This document shows positions 18,448 through 27,823 of a DNA stretch of 64,000 nucleotides, one piece after another; position 1 is the stretch's first letter, and every line of letters starts with the position of its first letter. Made by a program: the position numbers and the translations under genes. Source of the stretch: Promethearchaeota archaeon (lineage in GTDB: Archaea > Asgardarchaeota > Lokiarchaeia > Sigyniarchaeales > SOKP01); assembly GCA_019058245.1 (NCBI GenBank), contig JAHPZJ010000013.1:406289-470288 (forward strand), read 5' to 3'. The notes under the pieces were generated by a model that was not told the DNA's origin, made no database searches, and was given only the letters and a program-made list of their open reading frames with translations.

Positions 18448-19071
18448 CTAATCTGGTAATTCGAAACTAATTTTATTTGATAATTTAGAATTCTTAAGGT
18501 CATCGAGTACATCAATATCGGAAAGAGTTGGTAATAGAAAATATTTTATACCAAGCTTATTAATATCTGCTATAGTATCAGAAAATACGGAGGATGTACT
18601 CCACTTTTTATTTATAAACAATTCTTGATGTATTTCTTTAAGTCCCATCAAATAGTATCCTCCATCTTTTGCTGGTCCCAGTACAACATCATAATTTAGT
18701 AGTTGGTCAAATGCTTCATTAATAATCCTAGCAGTTAATTCCAAACAATCGCTTCCTATTATTACAGCTTTACGGTATCGTTGTAGCGTGATCCTAAAGG
18801 CTTGCAGCATCTTTTCTCCAAAATCAGAACCTTTTTGTAAAAATTTTATAAAGAATTCTTTTTCCCAAAGATCATTCTCATCGATATAATCCGAATAAAA
18901 TAATAAACGCGCACATGGAACTTCAAGTGAAATAGATCGTGTGTGTTCAATTAATACTTTATAAACAGTTAAAGCACTCTCTTCTCCAATATCTGCAGCT
19001 AAACGTGTTTTTACACATCCTATATTAGGATTTCTTACAAGGATTATTAAGCCTTTATCATTCATTTTCAT
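18448..19071 (-). CDS. TIGR04282-family transferase (GT-A fold)
   Basis: 207 residues from the ATG at 19071, which overlaps the TGA of the radical SAM gene (ATGA); a TTG six codons upstream is less likely. The protein has a nucleotidyl/glycosyl transferase fold: RNPNIGCVKTRLAADIGEE near the N-terminus, IIGSDCLELTARII as the metal-site strand, and LGPAKDGGYYLMGL. These are signatures of the family called 'rSAM/selenodomain-associated transferase 1' (TIGR04282), related to CofC/MobA nucleotidyltransferases. It is usually found beside TIGR04283, as here. Exact donor and acceptor are unknown; a glycosylated or nucleotidylated small molecule is expected. Confidence 0.88.
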   Translation of the reverse strand: MKMNDKGLIILVRNPNIGCVKTRLAADIGEESALTVYKVLIEHTRSISLEVPCARLLFYSDYIDENDLWEKEFFIKFLQKGSDFGEKMLQAFRITLQRYRKAVIIGSDCLELTARIINEAFDQLLNYDVVLGPAKDGGYYLMGLKEIHQELFINKKWSTSSVFSDTIADINKLGIKYFLLPTLSDIDVLDDLKNSKLSNKISFELPD

Positions 19072-20066
19072 ATAACTATTGTTGTGCAATTATTATTTAC
19101 TCTAACTAGATCTTTTGAGTTTGCTTTTTGCCACTCAAGGTTTATTTCTTCCCCACGACACCAAGGGCAATATTCATCATGATTATTTAATTTTCCTCTT
19201 ATTGCTCGCCTACTAGCGCAACCTCCTTGACATAAACAATCTGCGGCAACTGGAGGGATGGCTTGAGCCATTATAAATTGTTGAGTTTCAAAGATTTTTT
19301 CACCAAGCTCTAATAGGTCATTGATATCGGGAATGGGTTCAATAGCTTTATTATTTCCCCAATATACACAAGGGATTACTTGTCCTTTAGGATTAATTCG
19401 TATGCTTTTACGACCACAAGGAGAAAAAATCTCCCCCAGTCCTAGCGCGGCTCTTACAACAGGTTCAAAACAAGAGATGACCTTACCTTTGCTAAATAAT
19501 AGTCGAAATCCCTCCCAGAATTCCTTATAATTAAGCTGATAATCGTCTGTATTTACAGATTGAAAAACACTAACACGCAAGTTAACTCCATATGAACGGG
19601 CAAGATCTACCATCTGGTCCATCTTGTCGTAATTAACAGACATCATTGTAGTAAGTATAGTCAATTCAATACCTGCGTTATCGCATCGTTTAATAGCCCT
19701 ATTTACTAATTCCCAATTTCCTTTACCACGAAATTTATCTTGTTCTTGACTCGTAGGGAAATCAATGGAAACTTCAATATCATTGAAAAGTTCTAAATAT
19801 TTATCGGAAAGTCTACTTATAGTCAAACCGTTGGAGGCTAAACTGAGTCGCACATCTCGACAAGCTAAAAAGTTAAGAATTTCAAGGAATTCTGGATTTA
19901 ATATATTTTCTCCAGTACCCATCCCTATCGAACTAATAGGTATCGCTTTGCATAGCTTTTGAATTTGTTTTAAAGTAATATTAGAGATCTGCGTTTTATC
20001 ACGATAACAATGTGTACAATTTAAATCACAATTATTGGTTAAACCAATTCCAATTGAATATTTCAT
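19068..20066 (-). CDS. Radical SAM protein with SPASM-like C-terminal cluster
   Basis: 332 residues. The N-terminal CDLNCTHC (Cys13, 17, 20) binds the radical 4Fe-4S cluster. GMGTGENILNPEF is the region of the SAM-contacting GGE motif in divergent form. The C-terminal third has cysteines typical of auxiliary clusters (SPCGRKSIRINPKGQVIPCV, then CLCQGGCASRRAIRG and YCPWC). It overlaps the TIGR04282 gene by 4 bases and follows the methyltransferase by 40. This neighbourhood (radical SAM, transferases 1 and 2, methyltransferase) resembles the clusters that gave TIGR04282/04283 their names, including arsenosugar-type clusters. The protein itself is not clearly ArsS. GGAG precedes the ATG. Confidence 0.85.
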   Translation of the reverse strand: MKYSIGIGLTNNCDLNCTHCYRDKTQISNITLKQIQKLCKAIPISSIGMGTGENILNPEFLEILNFLACRDVRLSLASNGLTISRLSDKYLELFNDIEVSIDFPTSQEQDKFRGKGNWELVNRAIKRCDNAGIELTILTTMMSVNYDKMDQMVDLARSYGVNLRVSVFQSVNTDDYQLNYKEFWEGFRLLFSKGKVISCFEPVVRAALGLGEIFSPCGRKSIRINPKGQVIPCVYWGNNKAIEPIPDINDLLELGEKIFETQQFIMAQAIPPVAADCLCQGGCASRRAIRGKLNNHDEYCPWCRGEEINLEWQKANSKDLVRVNNNCTTIVI

Positions 20067-20106
20067 TTATTCCATCTCCATATATTTAAGATTAAATTAC
20101 CTCACT

Positions 20107-20928
20107 TTATTGACTAATACCTATTGCGATGAAATATACGATACTCGAGAAGAAATGGTTAAGTTGAAGTCGATTTTCTAGTTCCAACATCCAAGCATTA
20201 TACTCTTCTTCTGTGATTATTTTCTGATCTAATGCACCAGATGCAGCGTGTCTAATGGATTGAGTCAACGAGCTATTTTCATCTGTTGCAATTGAAACTA
20301 AAGGACAAATGTTAATATCCTTCAAGCCATTAGCATTGAGCAAACTAAATAATTGTCTACCACTCCAATTGTTCCCATCCTTATGATCAGTTCTCCAATG
20401 GAGTATTTTGCGCGTTACCTTGCGGTTTGGATGATCAACAGTTAGTGTCTCAAAATCCCAATCCATCAAGGCAATTTTTCCTCCGGATTTAACAGTGCGA
20501 ATTAATTCCTCTACAACTCTTAGAGGATCATTTACATGAAGCAATAATCTTGTAGCGAAAACACTATCGAAATTATTATCCTGACAAGGAAGATCTTCCG
20601 CATCTCCAACCTTAAATTGAATTAAATTAACTAAATTATCTTTACTTGCTTGTTCAAGAGCGAATGATATAATGCCTGGAGAATTATCGATCCCAGTTAT
20701 ACTTCCTCCCGGTTCAAGAAATGGTGCTATCAACCGAGATAATACTCCACTACCACATCCAACATCTAATAAATGTTCTCCAGGTTTTGGATTGAGTATA
20801 TCTCTGAATCTTAAATTGATTTGGACCTGATCTGGATATTTTGAGCGTTTTTCAATATATTCAGCCATTTTTTTTGCTGTTTCTGGCTTTTTATTTGATT
20901 CCTTAGACCATAAGCTTGTTGGAACCAT
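20107..20928 (-). CDS. Class I SAM-dependent methyltransferase
   Basis: 273 residues. Motif I is LLDVGCGSGVLSRL (SAM binding), followed by the acidic ITGIDNSPG loop, GDAEDLPCQDNNFDSV, and LLLHVNDPLRVVEEL, all as in UbiE/type 11 methyltransferases. The C-terminal ~100 residues are family-variable and should bind the substrate. It is the first gene of a four-gene minus-strand cluster with the radical SAM protein and two transferases. The cysteine set needed by arsenite methyltransferase ArsM is not present, so an arsenic role is not supported. A small-molecule acceptor made by the cluster is the reasonable guess. Confidence 0.87.
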   Translation of the reverse strand: MVPTSLWSKESNKKPETAKKMAEYIEKRSKYPDQVQINLRFRDILNPKPGEHLLDVGCGSGVLSRLIAPFLEPGGSITGIDNSPGIISFALEQASKDNLVNLIQFKVGDAEDLPCQDNNFDSVFATRLLLHVNDPLRVVEELIRTVKSGGKIALMDWDFETLTVDHPNRKVTRKILHWRTDHKDGNNWSGRQLFSLLNANGLKDINICPLVSIATDENSSLTQSIRHAASGALDQKIITEEEYNAWMLELENRLQLNHFFSSIVYFIAIGISQ

Positions 20929-21167
20929 TTTGGATCATGCGTTTGAAAGTAATTTATCCAATTTTTTAATCTTATTTTTATTCTAATTCGATTAAATTAT
21001 AAAATAAATTGATTAGTCAATTACTATCTTAATTTTAATTTAAACTTACCTCAATTAAATTATAATGAAGATGTGATTATCTTTTTTAATAACCAGAGCA
21101 TAAGTATTCCATTGTTATTGCAGGATTATATAGGCAGTTTTCATTTCAAAAAAGTATAACTTATATA

Positions 21168-22007
21168 TTATTTTGATTCAAAGATTTTGCGAATTTTGTC
21201 AAACCTTTCATTTCTCGATAATCTATTGGCTATCGGGTTATGATCTCCATATAATCCCTTATGATATACTTGTCTGTGAGTTTGATAAAAAAGTCCTATA
21301 GTGAACCTATGTAAATTCCTAGCAGCAGTTAAAGCTTCTTCCATTGTTTTCGGTTCTTTACCAATGTATTCAATCTTATCCTTGAATTCCTCCCATTTGT
21401 GGTAGGGCATCGCAGGTTGCAAAATTTCGATAAAGGAAAATCCTTCATGCTCTATAGCTTTCACAAGAGTTTCCGTTAAATGTTTAATTTCACCAGAATA
21501 GCATCTTGCTACAAATGTTGCTCCTGCTTCAATAAGTAAAGAAATGGGATTAAAAGGAATCTCAAAACTTCCCATTGGGGTTGATGGTCCTTTCCAACCC
21601 TCCTGAGTTAAGGGAGAAAATTGACCTGTCGTGAGAGCATAAACTCCATTATTATGCAAGATCATAGTGATATCCATGTTACGTTTTGCTGCAAAGAGAG
21701 TATGAGCTAAACCTTCTCCTAAACCACTCCCATCACCAGAAAAAGTTATCACTTTTAAATTAGGATTAGAAATTTTGATCCCAGAAGCAGTGGTTATTTC
21801 TCTTCCATGTAATGAATAAATCCCGCTTAAATTAAAATAATCAAAAATTTTTGCATGACATCCAATTCCAGCGGTCATAATCATATTCTCTCGTTTAATA
21901 CCTTTTTGCTCTAGTATGGGAAGTGCATTTCTAATTGCTGTAAAAATCCCGAAATTACCGCATCCAGGACACCATGTAATTTCAGCATATGTTTTAAGAT
22001 CTTCCAT
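21168..22007 (-). CDS. korB: 2-oxoacid:ferredoxin oxidoreductase, beta subunit (KorB-like)
   Basis: 279 residues. WCPGCGNFGIF holds cluster and TPP-contact residues, and GDGSGLGEGLAHTLFAAKRN with LHNNGVYALTTGQFSPLT is the TPP/Mg binding motif. With the alpha/gamma partner encoded one base upstream it forms a cytoplasmic enzyme that oxidatively decarboxylates a 2-oxoacid to acyl-CoA and reduces ferredoxin, or runs in reverse. The SPTGQ-type loop (TGQFSPLT) and the two-subunit layout favour 2-oxoglutarate or a broad 2-oxoacid as substrate over pyruvate, which normally needs separate gamma and delta subunits. No ferredoxin delta subunit is nearby. Confidence 0.92.
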   Translation of the reverse strand: MEDLKTYAEITWCPGCGNFGIFTAIRNALPILEQKGIKRENMIMTAGIGCHAKIFDYFNLSGIYSLHGREITTASGIKISNPNLKVITFSGDGSGLGEGLAHTLFAAKRNMDITMILHNNGVYALTTGQFSPLTQEGWKGPSTPMGSFEIPFNPISLLIEAGATFVARCYSGEIKHLTETLVKAIEHEGFSFIEILQPAMPYHKWEEFKDKIEYIGKEPKTMEEALTAARNLHRFTIGLFYQTHRQVYHKGLYGDHNPIANRLSRNERFDKIRKIFESK

Positions 22008-22008
22008 A

Positions 22009-23670
22009 TTATTTGAGCACCTCCTTTATTTGATTTGATAAATCTATAGGATCAAATGGACGACCATCATATTGTTTTATTGTATTTCTTATCTTTAATC
22101 CAGCTCTTTCGTTTAAAAGCTTAGTAAATTGACCAGTAGAACTTTGTTCAATAACAATATTATCATGATCTTTAAACTCTTCTATTTCCCATATAGGTAA
22201 AGGACTCAAATATATTGGGGCAATAGTAGTAGGATTTAATCTTCCATATTTAAGAGCCTCTAATACACTCATATAAGTAGAACCATAAGTGAATATGTTA
22301 GTAGGATTTTCACCTCGAATTATTTTAACAGTTTTTTGCCCTTTTAAATAATCTATAAGTGAATCTAACTTTTTATTTCTTTTATCATGCATAAATGAAA
22401 TCATCTTTGCATTTTCTGTAGTAATTCCTAATTCATCATGCTCATAACTGTTCCATTTTATTATCTTTTTAGATGGTGGAAATAACATGGGGGAAATTCC
22501 ATCATCAGTATCCAAATATCGTTTATATTCGCCCTCTTTATGTATTTTTGGCTCGGCCCACTTAGATTTTTCTAATTCAGCTTCTATTGTCATACTACTC
22601 TCTGAAAGATGTTTTTCAGTTAATAATATTCCTGGTGTCTGAAATTTCCATACTAGATCTAACATTTCGGCAGTAAGATAATATGCCTCTCTAATTGTAG
22701 TAGGAGAAGCAACTATTCTTAGAAAATCTCCATGAGCTGCAGTTAAAGCGAAAGCTAAATCTGCCTGTTCTGTATAAGTAGGCACCCCTGTTGCAGGACC
22801 TGGTCGCTGAGATAAAACAACTAATACAGGTGCTTCTGTCATACCTGCTAAAGAGAATCCTTCTACCATAAGAGCAAATCCCCCTCCACTCGTACCAACC
22901 ATGGCTCTTGCTCCTGTAAAACTTGAACCAATTGCCATATTAATGACTGCTATTTCACTTTCAGCATGAACTACTGCTAAACCAAAATTTTCAGCTTCCC
23001 TAGCGAGTGTGTGTAAGATTGAGGATGCGGGAGTCATAGGATAACCAAAATATACATCCAATCCTCCAGCTACAGCACCAAAACTAATTGCCTCATTTCC
23101 TGTAAGAATTGATCTTTTTTTATCTCCTCTTTCTAAGTAAAATTTCTTTCCACAAGCAGGATAAACAATATCATATATTGTATTTGCAAAGCTAATATTA
23201 TCTTCTATTCCTCTTGGATATTCCTCTTCAATCATTTGTTTCATTTCTTCTTTTTCGAATCCGATTGTTGCTGCTAATATTGCTATTGCCCCAACTCCAA
23301 ACATTAACTCTTTCATTGGATACTTTTCTGCTTCTGTTGTTAATGATATTCCTATGCCGTTATCAATTTCCTGTTCATCTAAATTAAAAATCATAATCCC
23401 ATTTTCAGCAATATCATTTTTGTGTATTTTATAACTTCGTTGATCAAAATTTACAACCAGATTAGCATTCATATATTGACTACTGATCCATCTAGGGCTT
23501 GTACTTACAACAGAAAAGTTATGTCCACCTCTTATTAAACTCATATAATCATCCATTTGAAACACATGCTGACCTATACTGGAGAATATATGTGCTGCCA
23601 CAGAACCCGCTTTCTTTACACCTTCACCAGCTTTGCCTCCAACTAAAAATGTAAAAACATCTGAATCCAT
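22009..23670 (-). CDS. korA: 2-oxoacid:ferredoxin oxidoreductase, fused gamma-alpha subunit (KorA-like)
   Basis: 553 residues. Residues 1-~180 are the gamma domain (LVGGKAGEGVKKAGSVAA, MDDYMSLIRGGHNF), and ~185-553 are the alpha pyrimidine-binding domain (GNEAISFGAVAGGLDVYFGY, then PMTPASSILHTLA, VHAESEIAVINMAIGSSFTG, GTSGGGFALMVEG). The gamma-alpha fusion order is usual for the archaeal two-subunit KOR type. Its TAA is separated by one base from the ATG of korB, and the GGAGGTG inside its last codons serves as the Shine-Dalgarno of korB, so the two are translationally coupled. AGAGG precedes its own start. Confidence 0.93.
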   Translation of the reverse strand: MDSDVFTFLVGGKAGEGVKKAGSVAAHIFSSIGQHVFQMDDYMSLIRGGHNFSVVSTSPRWISSQYMNANLVVNFDQRSYKIHKNDIAENGIMIFNLDEQEIDNGIGISLTTEAEKYPMKELMFGVGAIAILAATIGFEKEEMKQMIEEEYPRGIEDNISFANTIYDIVYPACGKKFYLERGDKKRSILTGNEAISFGAVAGGLDVYFGYPMTPASSILHTLAREAENFGLAVVHAESEIAVINMAIGSSFTGARAMVGTSGGGFALMVEGFSLAGMTEAPVLVVLSQRPGPATGVPTYTEQADLAFALTAAHGDFLRIVASPTTIREAYYLTAEMLDLVWKFQTPGILLTEKHLSESSMTIEAELEKSKWAEPKIHKEGEYKRYLDTDDGISPMLFPPSKKIIKWNSYEHDELGITTENAKMISFMHDKRNKKLDSLIDYLKGQKTVKIIRGENPTNIFTYGSTYMSVLEALKYGRLNPTTIAPIYLSPLPIWEIEEFKDHDNIVIEQSSTGQFTKLLNERAGLKIRNTIKQYDGRPFDPIDLSNQIKEVLK

Positions 23671-23834
23671 TTATTTCTTAACCTCTAATTATTAAATTTT
23701 AGGGTCATAACTGATTAAATATATTTTTGATTTAGCTATAAATTATTTAAATATATGGATTATAATATCTTAATCTTAGAATTATTAGATTATATAGCTA
23801 TTAAAACAAGGGAATTTTGAACTTTAAATTCTAA

Positions 23835-24854
23835 TTAATCTATTATCTTTCTAATTTTTTTATATCTTTTGATATTTCTTCTAATTATTATAGGAAAATA
23901 ACATAACTCAAGAAAGAATAATAGTAAAAAAAATTGAATATATACTGAATAGACTATCCAGGAAAATATTAAAAGAAGAGACAATCCTTCAATAAATATA
24001 AGAATCCATATTAGGATTATTAATCTATGATAATATAACCCTCTGATTAGAACATCATTTGTAATTGTATTTTCACATGATCGACAGAGTCTATTATCGA
24101 ATCGTATTTTATTGCCACACTTTGGGCAAAAATATAAATCTTTTTTAATAAAATATAACGTTCCAATTAACGTAGAAAAGACTAAAATTGAAGAAATAAT
24201 TGTGGTATAAGATATAATGAATTTATTATAAGTATAGAGAAGTCTGATATTCCCAATCATAATATAATAATCCAATTCTGGATTATTTTCTGTAATATTA
24301 ATACAAAAGGCAATTTCACTTAGTTGTTTCTCTTCAAAAATTTCGGTTAAATCAATAGTTTGTTCAAGATCATATTCTTCCCAAGGGTGTTGTGTAATCT
24401 CAGACATGTTGAAGTTATCGATTATTTCTTCGTGGTTAGGTTTATTATTCCAAGTTATCTCAGAATAATTCAAATTTGATTCAATCAATATTAAATTTAA
24501 TTCAACATCTTCTACATCAGGACCATTAATATTATGTAAACTGTAAGAAGCAACAACAAGGTGAAGTGCTTCTGTTTCTTTTGGCAATATTGCAAGGTTA
24601 TAATGGATAAATACTTCACAGGAATTTCCAAATTCTGTGTTTTTGCTTGAAGGAAAAAAATAATTCACATCAGGATTGCTTTGGTCCACATGTGTTAAAC
24701 GGTCTACTTCTAATTCTCTGAGATATTTAGTAGTTATACCAATATTCCCACCAAATAAAGGAATAAAATTAATAATTAATAGAAAGAAAGATAGGATTGC
24801 TAAACTAATAAAAATTACTTTAGTTCTCAAATTCTTAATATATTGTGTTTTCAT
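23835..24854 (-). CDS. Membrane protein with DNRLRE-like external domain and zinc ribbon (copy 2)
   Basis: 339 residues. Order: N-terminal membrane anchor (KVIFISLAILSFFLLIINFI, ~13-32); external domain ~40-205 with DNRLRE-like hallmarks (CEVFIHYNLAILPKETEALH, LNYSEITWNNKPNHEE, DLTEIFEEK); a second membrane span ~213-235; a cytosolic zinc ribbon (CPKCGNKIRFDNRLCRSC, ~242-260); then two close membrane spans and a basic tail. DNRLRE domains occur in surface and adhesion proteins, often as beta-sandwich stalk units. Last gene of a seven-gene operon, 24 bases after its paralogue, to which it is alike along the whole length. Function not known. Confidence 0.75.
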   Translation of the reverse strand: MKTQYIKNLRTKVIFISLAILSFFLLIINFIPLFGGNIGITTKYLRELEVDRLTHVDQSNPDVNYFFPSSKNTEFGNSCEVFIHYNLAILPKETEALHLVVASYSLHNINGPDVEDVELNLILIESNLNYSEITWNNKPNHEEIIDNFNMSEITQHPWEEYDLEQTIDLTEIFEEKQLSEIAFCINITENNPELDYYIMIGNIRLLYTYNKFIISYTTIISSILVFSTLIGTLYFIKKDLYFCPKCGNKIRFDNRLCRSCENTITNDVLIRGLYYHRLIILIWILIFIEGLSLLLIFSWIVYSVYIQFFLLLFFLELCYFPIIIRRNIKRYKKIRKIID

Positions 24855-24878
24855 TTTAATTCGATTTTACTTAGTATC

Positions 24879-25907
24879 TTAGTTTTTATAGTTTCTTACT
24901 TTTTTACGTATTTTTATCGAAAAGAAAATTATAGAGAAAATTAGTAAAGCTCCAACGATACAACCAATCTCCATAGCTCCAAAAAAAGGAAGGATGGAAT
25001 AAAAAATGTTAAAGGATGTGGTTATAAGAAGAAAAATTACCTCAAAAAAAGCAAATATCCATAATAAAATTATTAATATTTGATAGTACAAACTAGTTCT
25101 TAGCATTTCATGTTCAAAAGGTTTCTGGCATGATGAACACCATAATTCAGTAAAATTCCTCTTTGTTTTACAATTTGGACAATAATATATACCTTTTCTC
25201 AGATAAACTATTGTTCCAATTAACATAATAAAAATTATAATTGAAGAAATAATTGCTGTATAAGATATAAGAAATTGTTCATAACTATATAGAAGCTTGA
25301 TTCCGGATAGATAAACAATATCCTTCAATTCTTCATTATTTTCCGTAATATTAATACAAAAACTAATCTCTGTTTGTTGTCTTTCTTCAAAAATTTCTGT
25401 TAAATCAACGGTTTTTTCAAGATCATAATATTCTACAGTAAAATGATTCCTAATTGCAGAAGCATTTACAGTTTCGATTATTTCTTCATGCTTAGGTTTA
25501 TTATTCCAATTAATTTCGGAAGAATTCCAATTTGAGTCAACCAAAATTAAATTTATTTCAAAATCTTTAATATAAAACATATAAGAATAGGATTGAAAAC
25601 CATTAATCGTAAAATATAACTTTTTTGTTTCTTTTGGTAATGATTGAAGATTAAAATGGACAAAAAATTGACAAGAATTTCCAACAATAGTATTATACAT
25701 TAAATAATTATAATAGTTCATATCTGGATTACTTTGATTTACATATGCTACACGATCCCAGCCTAAATCTCTGGTATATTTAGTAGTTATACCTACATTC
25801 CCACTAAAGAAAGGAATAAAATTAATAATCAATAGAAAAGAAGATATGATCGCTAAACTAATAAAAATTACTTTGGTCCTCAAATTATTGATATTTTGTT
25901 TTTTCAT
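24879..25907 (-). CDS. Membrane protein with DNRLRE-like external domain and zinc ribbon (copy 1)
   Basis: 342 residues, tandem paralogue of the next gene downstream. N-terminal anchor KVIFISLAIISSFLLIINFI; external domain with DRVAYVNQSNPD, CQFFVHFNLQSLPKETKKLY, NWNSSEINWNNKPKHEEI and DLTEIFEERQ, the pattern of DNRLRE domains (aliphatic strand with RFDL-like FNL, W-x-E-x-x-W-N-N-x-P); membrane span; zinc ribbon CPNCKTKRNFTELWCSSC; two more spans. The two copies keep the anchor and the ribbon best and vary in the external domain, as would suit recognition of different partners. It starts 11 bases after the methyltransferase-TPR gene, so it is part of the same transcript. Confidence 0.75.
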   Translation of the reverse strand: MKKQNINNLRTKVIFISLAIISSFLLIINFIPFFSGNVGITTKYTRDLGWDRVAYVNQSNPDMNYYNYLMYNTIVGNSCQFFVHFNLQSLPKETKKLYFTINGFQSYSYMFYIKDFEINLILVDSNWNSSEINWNNKPKHEEIIETVNASAIRNHFTVEYYDLEKTVDLTEIFEERQQTEISFCINITENNEELKDIVYLSGIKLLYSYEQFLISYTAIISSIIIFIMLIGTIVYLRKGIYYCPNCKTKRNFTELWCSSCQKPFEHEMLRTSLYYQILIILLWIFAFFEVIFLLITTSFNIFYSILPFFGAMEIGCIVGALLIFSIIFFSIKIRKKVRNYKN

Positions 25908-25918
25908 CTTTATCCCTT

Positions 25919-27268
25919 TTAAATTAATTTATTTGTTTGATATTTATCAATAGAAATGATTGGTTCTAATTCAGGTAATTTTTTTTTTGGATTTTTTAAT
26001 GACTTTAATTCTGATTTAACATCATTTTTAATTTGGGATTTATTCTGGACTTTTGTTATATTTAATAGTTTCAATGTTCTTTTATAATACCTAATTGCTT
26101 TTTGCTTTAAATTTAAATTAACAAAGACTCTTGCCAAATTCCAATAATAGAGAAAATTATCTCTGTATAACTTTATTGCAGTTAAGAATTTATTTAATGC
26201 ATTTTTATAATCTTGTTTATAAAAACTTTTAATACCTTGATAGAATATATCTAAAGAATATCTTCTTATAATATTAGGAGAAAATAGCTTGAGATGATGT
26301 TTTTGAATATCTTGAGATAATTGCTCAATCTTTTTTACCATCTTATCTTTCTCAGTTTTAGAAGAAAGTAGTGTTTCAATCATACCCAAACCATATGATT
26401 CAATAGAAGCAAATATTATTTTCTGACTTCCTGGTATTAAAGGGGCTTTTATTAAAGCGTTTAGTAAAATTTCATGAAATTTATATCTAATTAGAATTTC
26501 TGGTAATTCTAAAATTTGAGAGCCATCAAAATCAGCGAAAAATTTAAAATTCTTCATTTCGTCTATAAAGATTTTAACAATTAGGGGAGAAATTATTAAT
26601 GAATCTTTAATCAATTTAAAATTTATTTTTCTATTATCATTTTTTATAAATTTAATTGTCTTTATAAGTAAATTATTTAAAAGATCTTCTTGTTCTTTTG
26701 TAATAAATAAATCTTTAAAATCTATTATCTTATTTATCAATAATTTTTTACGAATACACGTAAAACCTTGAAATATTTCAACGATATTACTCATTTCTGG
26801 CTTATTACACACAAATTCTACAGAAGGGATTGATTCTTTATTATAAAAACTTGTTTGAACTATATTTTCAAATCCAATTTTTTCTAAAATTTCCTGCAAC
26901 AATTGAGGAGGAAAGCAAAATTTATGTTCTAAACCTTCATGAGGAAGACCATATATCCAACTTAAAATATCCTTTTTTTTTTCATAATCTGAATTTAAAT
27001 ATGTGCGAAAAGCTTTTTCTAAATCAGGAGTCTCTAAGATCAATTTACCCTTGGGTTCTAAAACTCTAAAATATTCACTTATAGCATAAATGGATTGGTA
27101 TAATCCTAAATGCTCAATTAAATGAATTGCCTTTACTTCTTGGCAGGAAAAATCTTCAAACTCAAGATTTACTGCTGACATCTTTTTGTCAGCAATTAGA
27201 TCCTCATAAAGATCTATATTAATGTATTCCGGTTCAAATTGCTTCCCACAACCAATATTCAATTTCAT
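25919..27268 (-). CDS. SAM-dependent methyltransferase with C-terminal TPR-like helices
   Basis: 449 residues. The N-terminal ~170 residues are a compact class I methyltransferase: MKLNIGCGKQFEPEYINIDL (motif I), then IHLIEHL and EYFRVLEPKGKLILETPDL. The middle ~170-330 is helical without a recognised domain. Residues ~345-415 contain tetratricopeptide-like helix pairs (FYKQDYKNALNKFLTAIKLY, YYWNLARVFVNLNLKQKAI). Its ATG overlaps the TGA of the small membrane peptide gene upstream (ATGA), so it is translationally coupled with it. The methyltransferase head resembles those found with polysaccharide or peptide-modifying loci. The TPR tail suggests binding to a protein partner. Substrate unknown. 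Confidence 0.78.
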   Translation of the reverse strand: MKLNIGCGKQFEPEYINIDLYEDLIADKKMSAVNLEFEDFSCQEVKAIHLIEHLGLYQSIYAISEYFRVLEPKGKLILETPDLEKAFRTYLNSDYEKKKDILSWIYGLPHEGLEHKFCFPPQLLQEILEKIGFENIVQTSFYNKESIPSVEFVCNKPEMSNIVEIFQGFTCIRKKLLINKIIDFKDLFITKEQEDLLNNLLIKTIKFIKNDNRKINFKLIKDSLIISPLIVKIFIDEMKNFKFFADFDGSQILELPEILIRYKFHEILLNALIKAPLIPGSQKIIFASIESYGLGMIETLLSSKTEKDKMVKKIEQLSQDIQKHHLKLFSPNIIRRYSLDIFYQGIKSFYKQDYKNALNKFLTAIKLYRDNFLYYWNLARVFVNLNLKQKAIRYYKRTLKLLNITKVQNKSQIKNDVKSELKSLKNPKKKLPELEPIISIDKYQTNKLI

Positions 27269-27525
27269 TTTTTATCCTTAAAATCTTTTATACTTATACT
27301 AGAATATTTTGTTCCGCGAGCGTATATGGGATCTGTGGTTTTTGAATATAAAATTAAAGTTACATTCCAAAAGAAAAATACAAAAATCGTGAGAATTACA
27401 ATCAACATTAAAGCAAGGATTAATGGATATCGATTTTTAAAAAAAAGAGTATTAGTAATTTCTTTACGTGATAAACCCAATTCTTTTCCAATCTTGTAAA
27501 GTTGTATAATATTTTTATGGATCAA
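27265..27525 (-). CDS. Small single-span membrane protein, tandem family member 1
   Basis: 86 residues from a TTG start. N-terminal amphipathic part (NIIQLYKIGKELGLSRKEIT) reads like a short helix-turn-helix-type segment; one long hydrophobic stretch (YPLILALMLIVILTIFVFFF) follows; then a conserved external or cytosolic tail, DPIYARGTKYSSISIKDF. It is nearly identical to member 2 and clearly related to member 3. The stop codon overlaps the ATG of the methyltransferase gene. No cysteines, so it is not a Cys-based RiPP precursor, but small repeated products next to a radical SAM/SPASM gene make it a possible modification substrate. Function unknown. Confidence 0.7.
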   Translation of the reverse strand: MIHKNIIQLYKIGKELGLSRKEITNTLFFKNRYPLILALMLIVILTIFVFFFWNVTLILYSKTTDPIYARGTKYSSISIKDFKDKK

Positions 27526-27551
27526 ATTTAATCATCCATTTTTATCACTCA

Positions 27552-27821
27552 TCATTTAATTTTCTTTTTATCTTTAAAATCTTTCATACTAATACTAGAA
27601 TATAAAGTTCCACGAGCGTATATGGGATCTGTGGTTTTTGAATATAAAATTAAAGCTACATTCCAAAAGAAAAATGCAAAAATCGTGAGAATTACAATCA
27701 GCATTAAAGCAAGGATTAATGGATATCGATTTTTAAAAAAAAGAGTATTAGTAATTTCTTTACGTGATAAACCCAATTCTTTTCCAATCTTGCAAAGTTG
27801 TATAATATTTTTATATATCAA
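27552..27821 (-). CDS. Small single-span membrane protein, tandem family member 2
   Basis: 89 residues from a TTG start (M-I-Y-K-N-I-I-Q-L). It differs from member 1 at only a handful of positions; the tail reads DPIYARGTLYSSISMKDF and ends in a lysine-rich extension. At DNA level the two genes repeat with a period of 296 bases, so the duplication is recent or kept by gene conversion. It starts 2 bases after member 3 and ends 26 bases before member 1. The near-identity of protein and the open frame in all three copies support a real gene family. Confidence 0.7.
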   Translation of the reverse strand: MIYKNIIQLCKIGKELGLSRKEITNTLFFKNRYPLILALMLIVILTIFAFFFWNVALILYSKTTDPIYARGTLYSSISMKDFKDKKKIK

Positions 27822-27823
27822 AT

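Noticed and set aside
20107..20928. Arsenite methyltransferase (ArsM) assignment for the cluster methyltransferase
   Set aside because: The conserved cysteines of ArsM are not present, although the transferase neighbours occur in arsenosugar clusters.
27239..27499. Plus-strand open frames opposite the small membrane peptides (also 27622-27870)
   Set aside because: They are repeated only because the minus-strand genes are repeated; the minus frame shows the membrane span and the third, diverged copy is open only on the minus strand.
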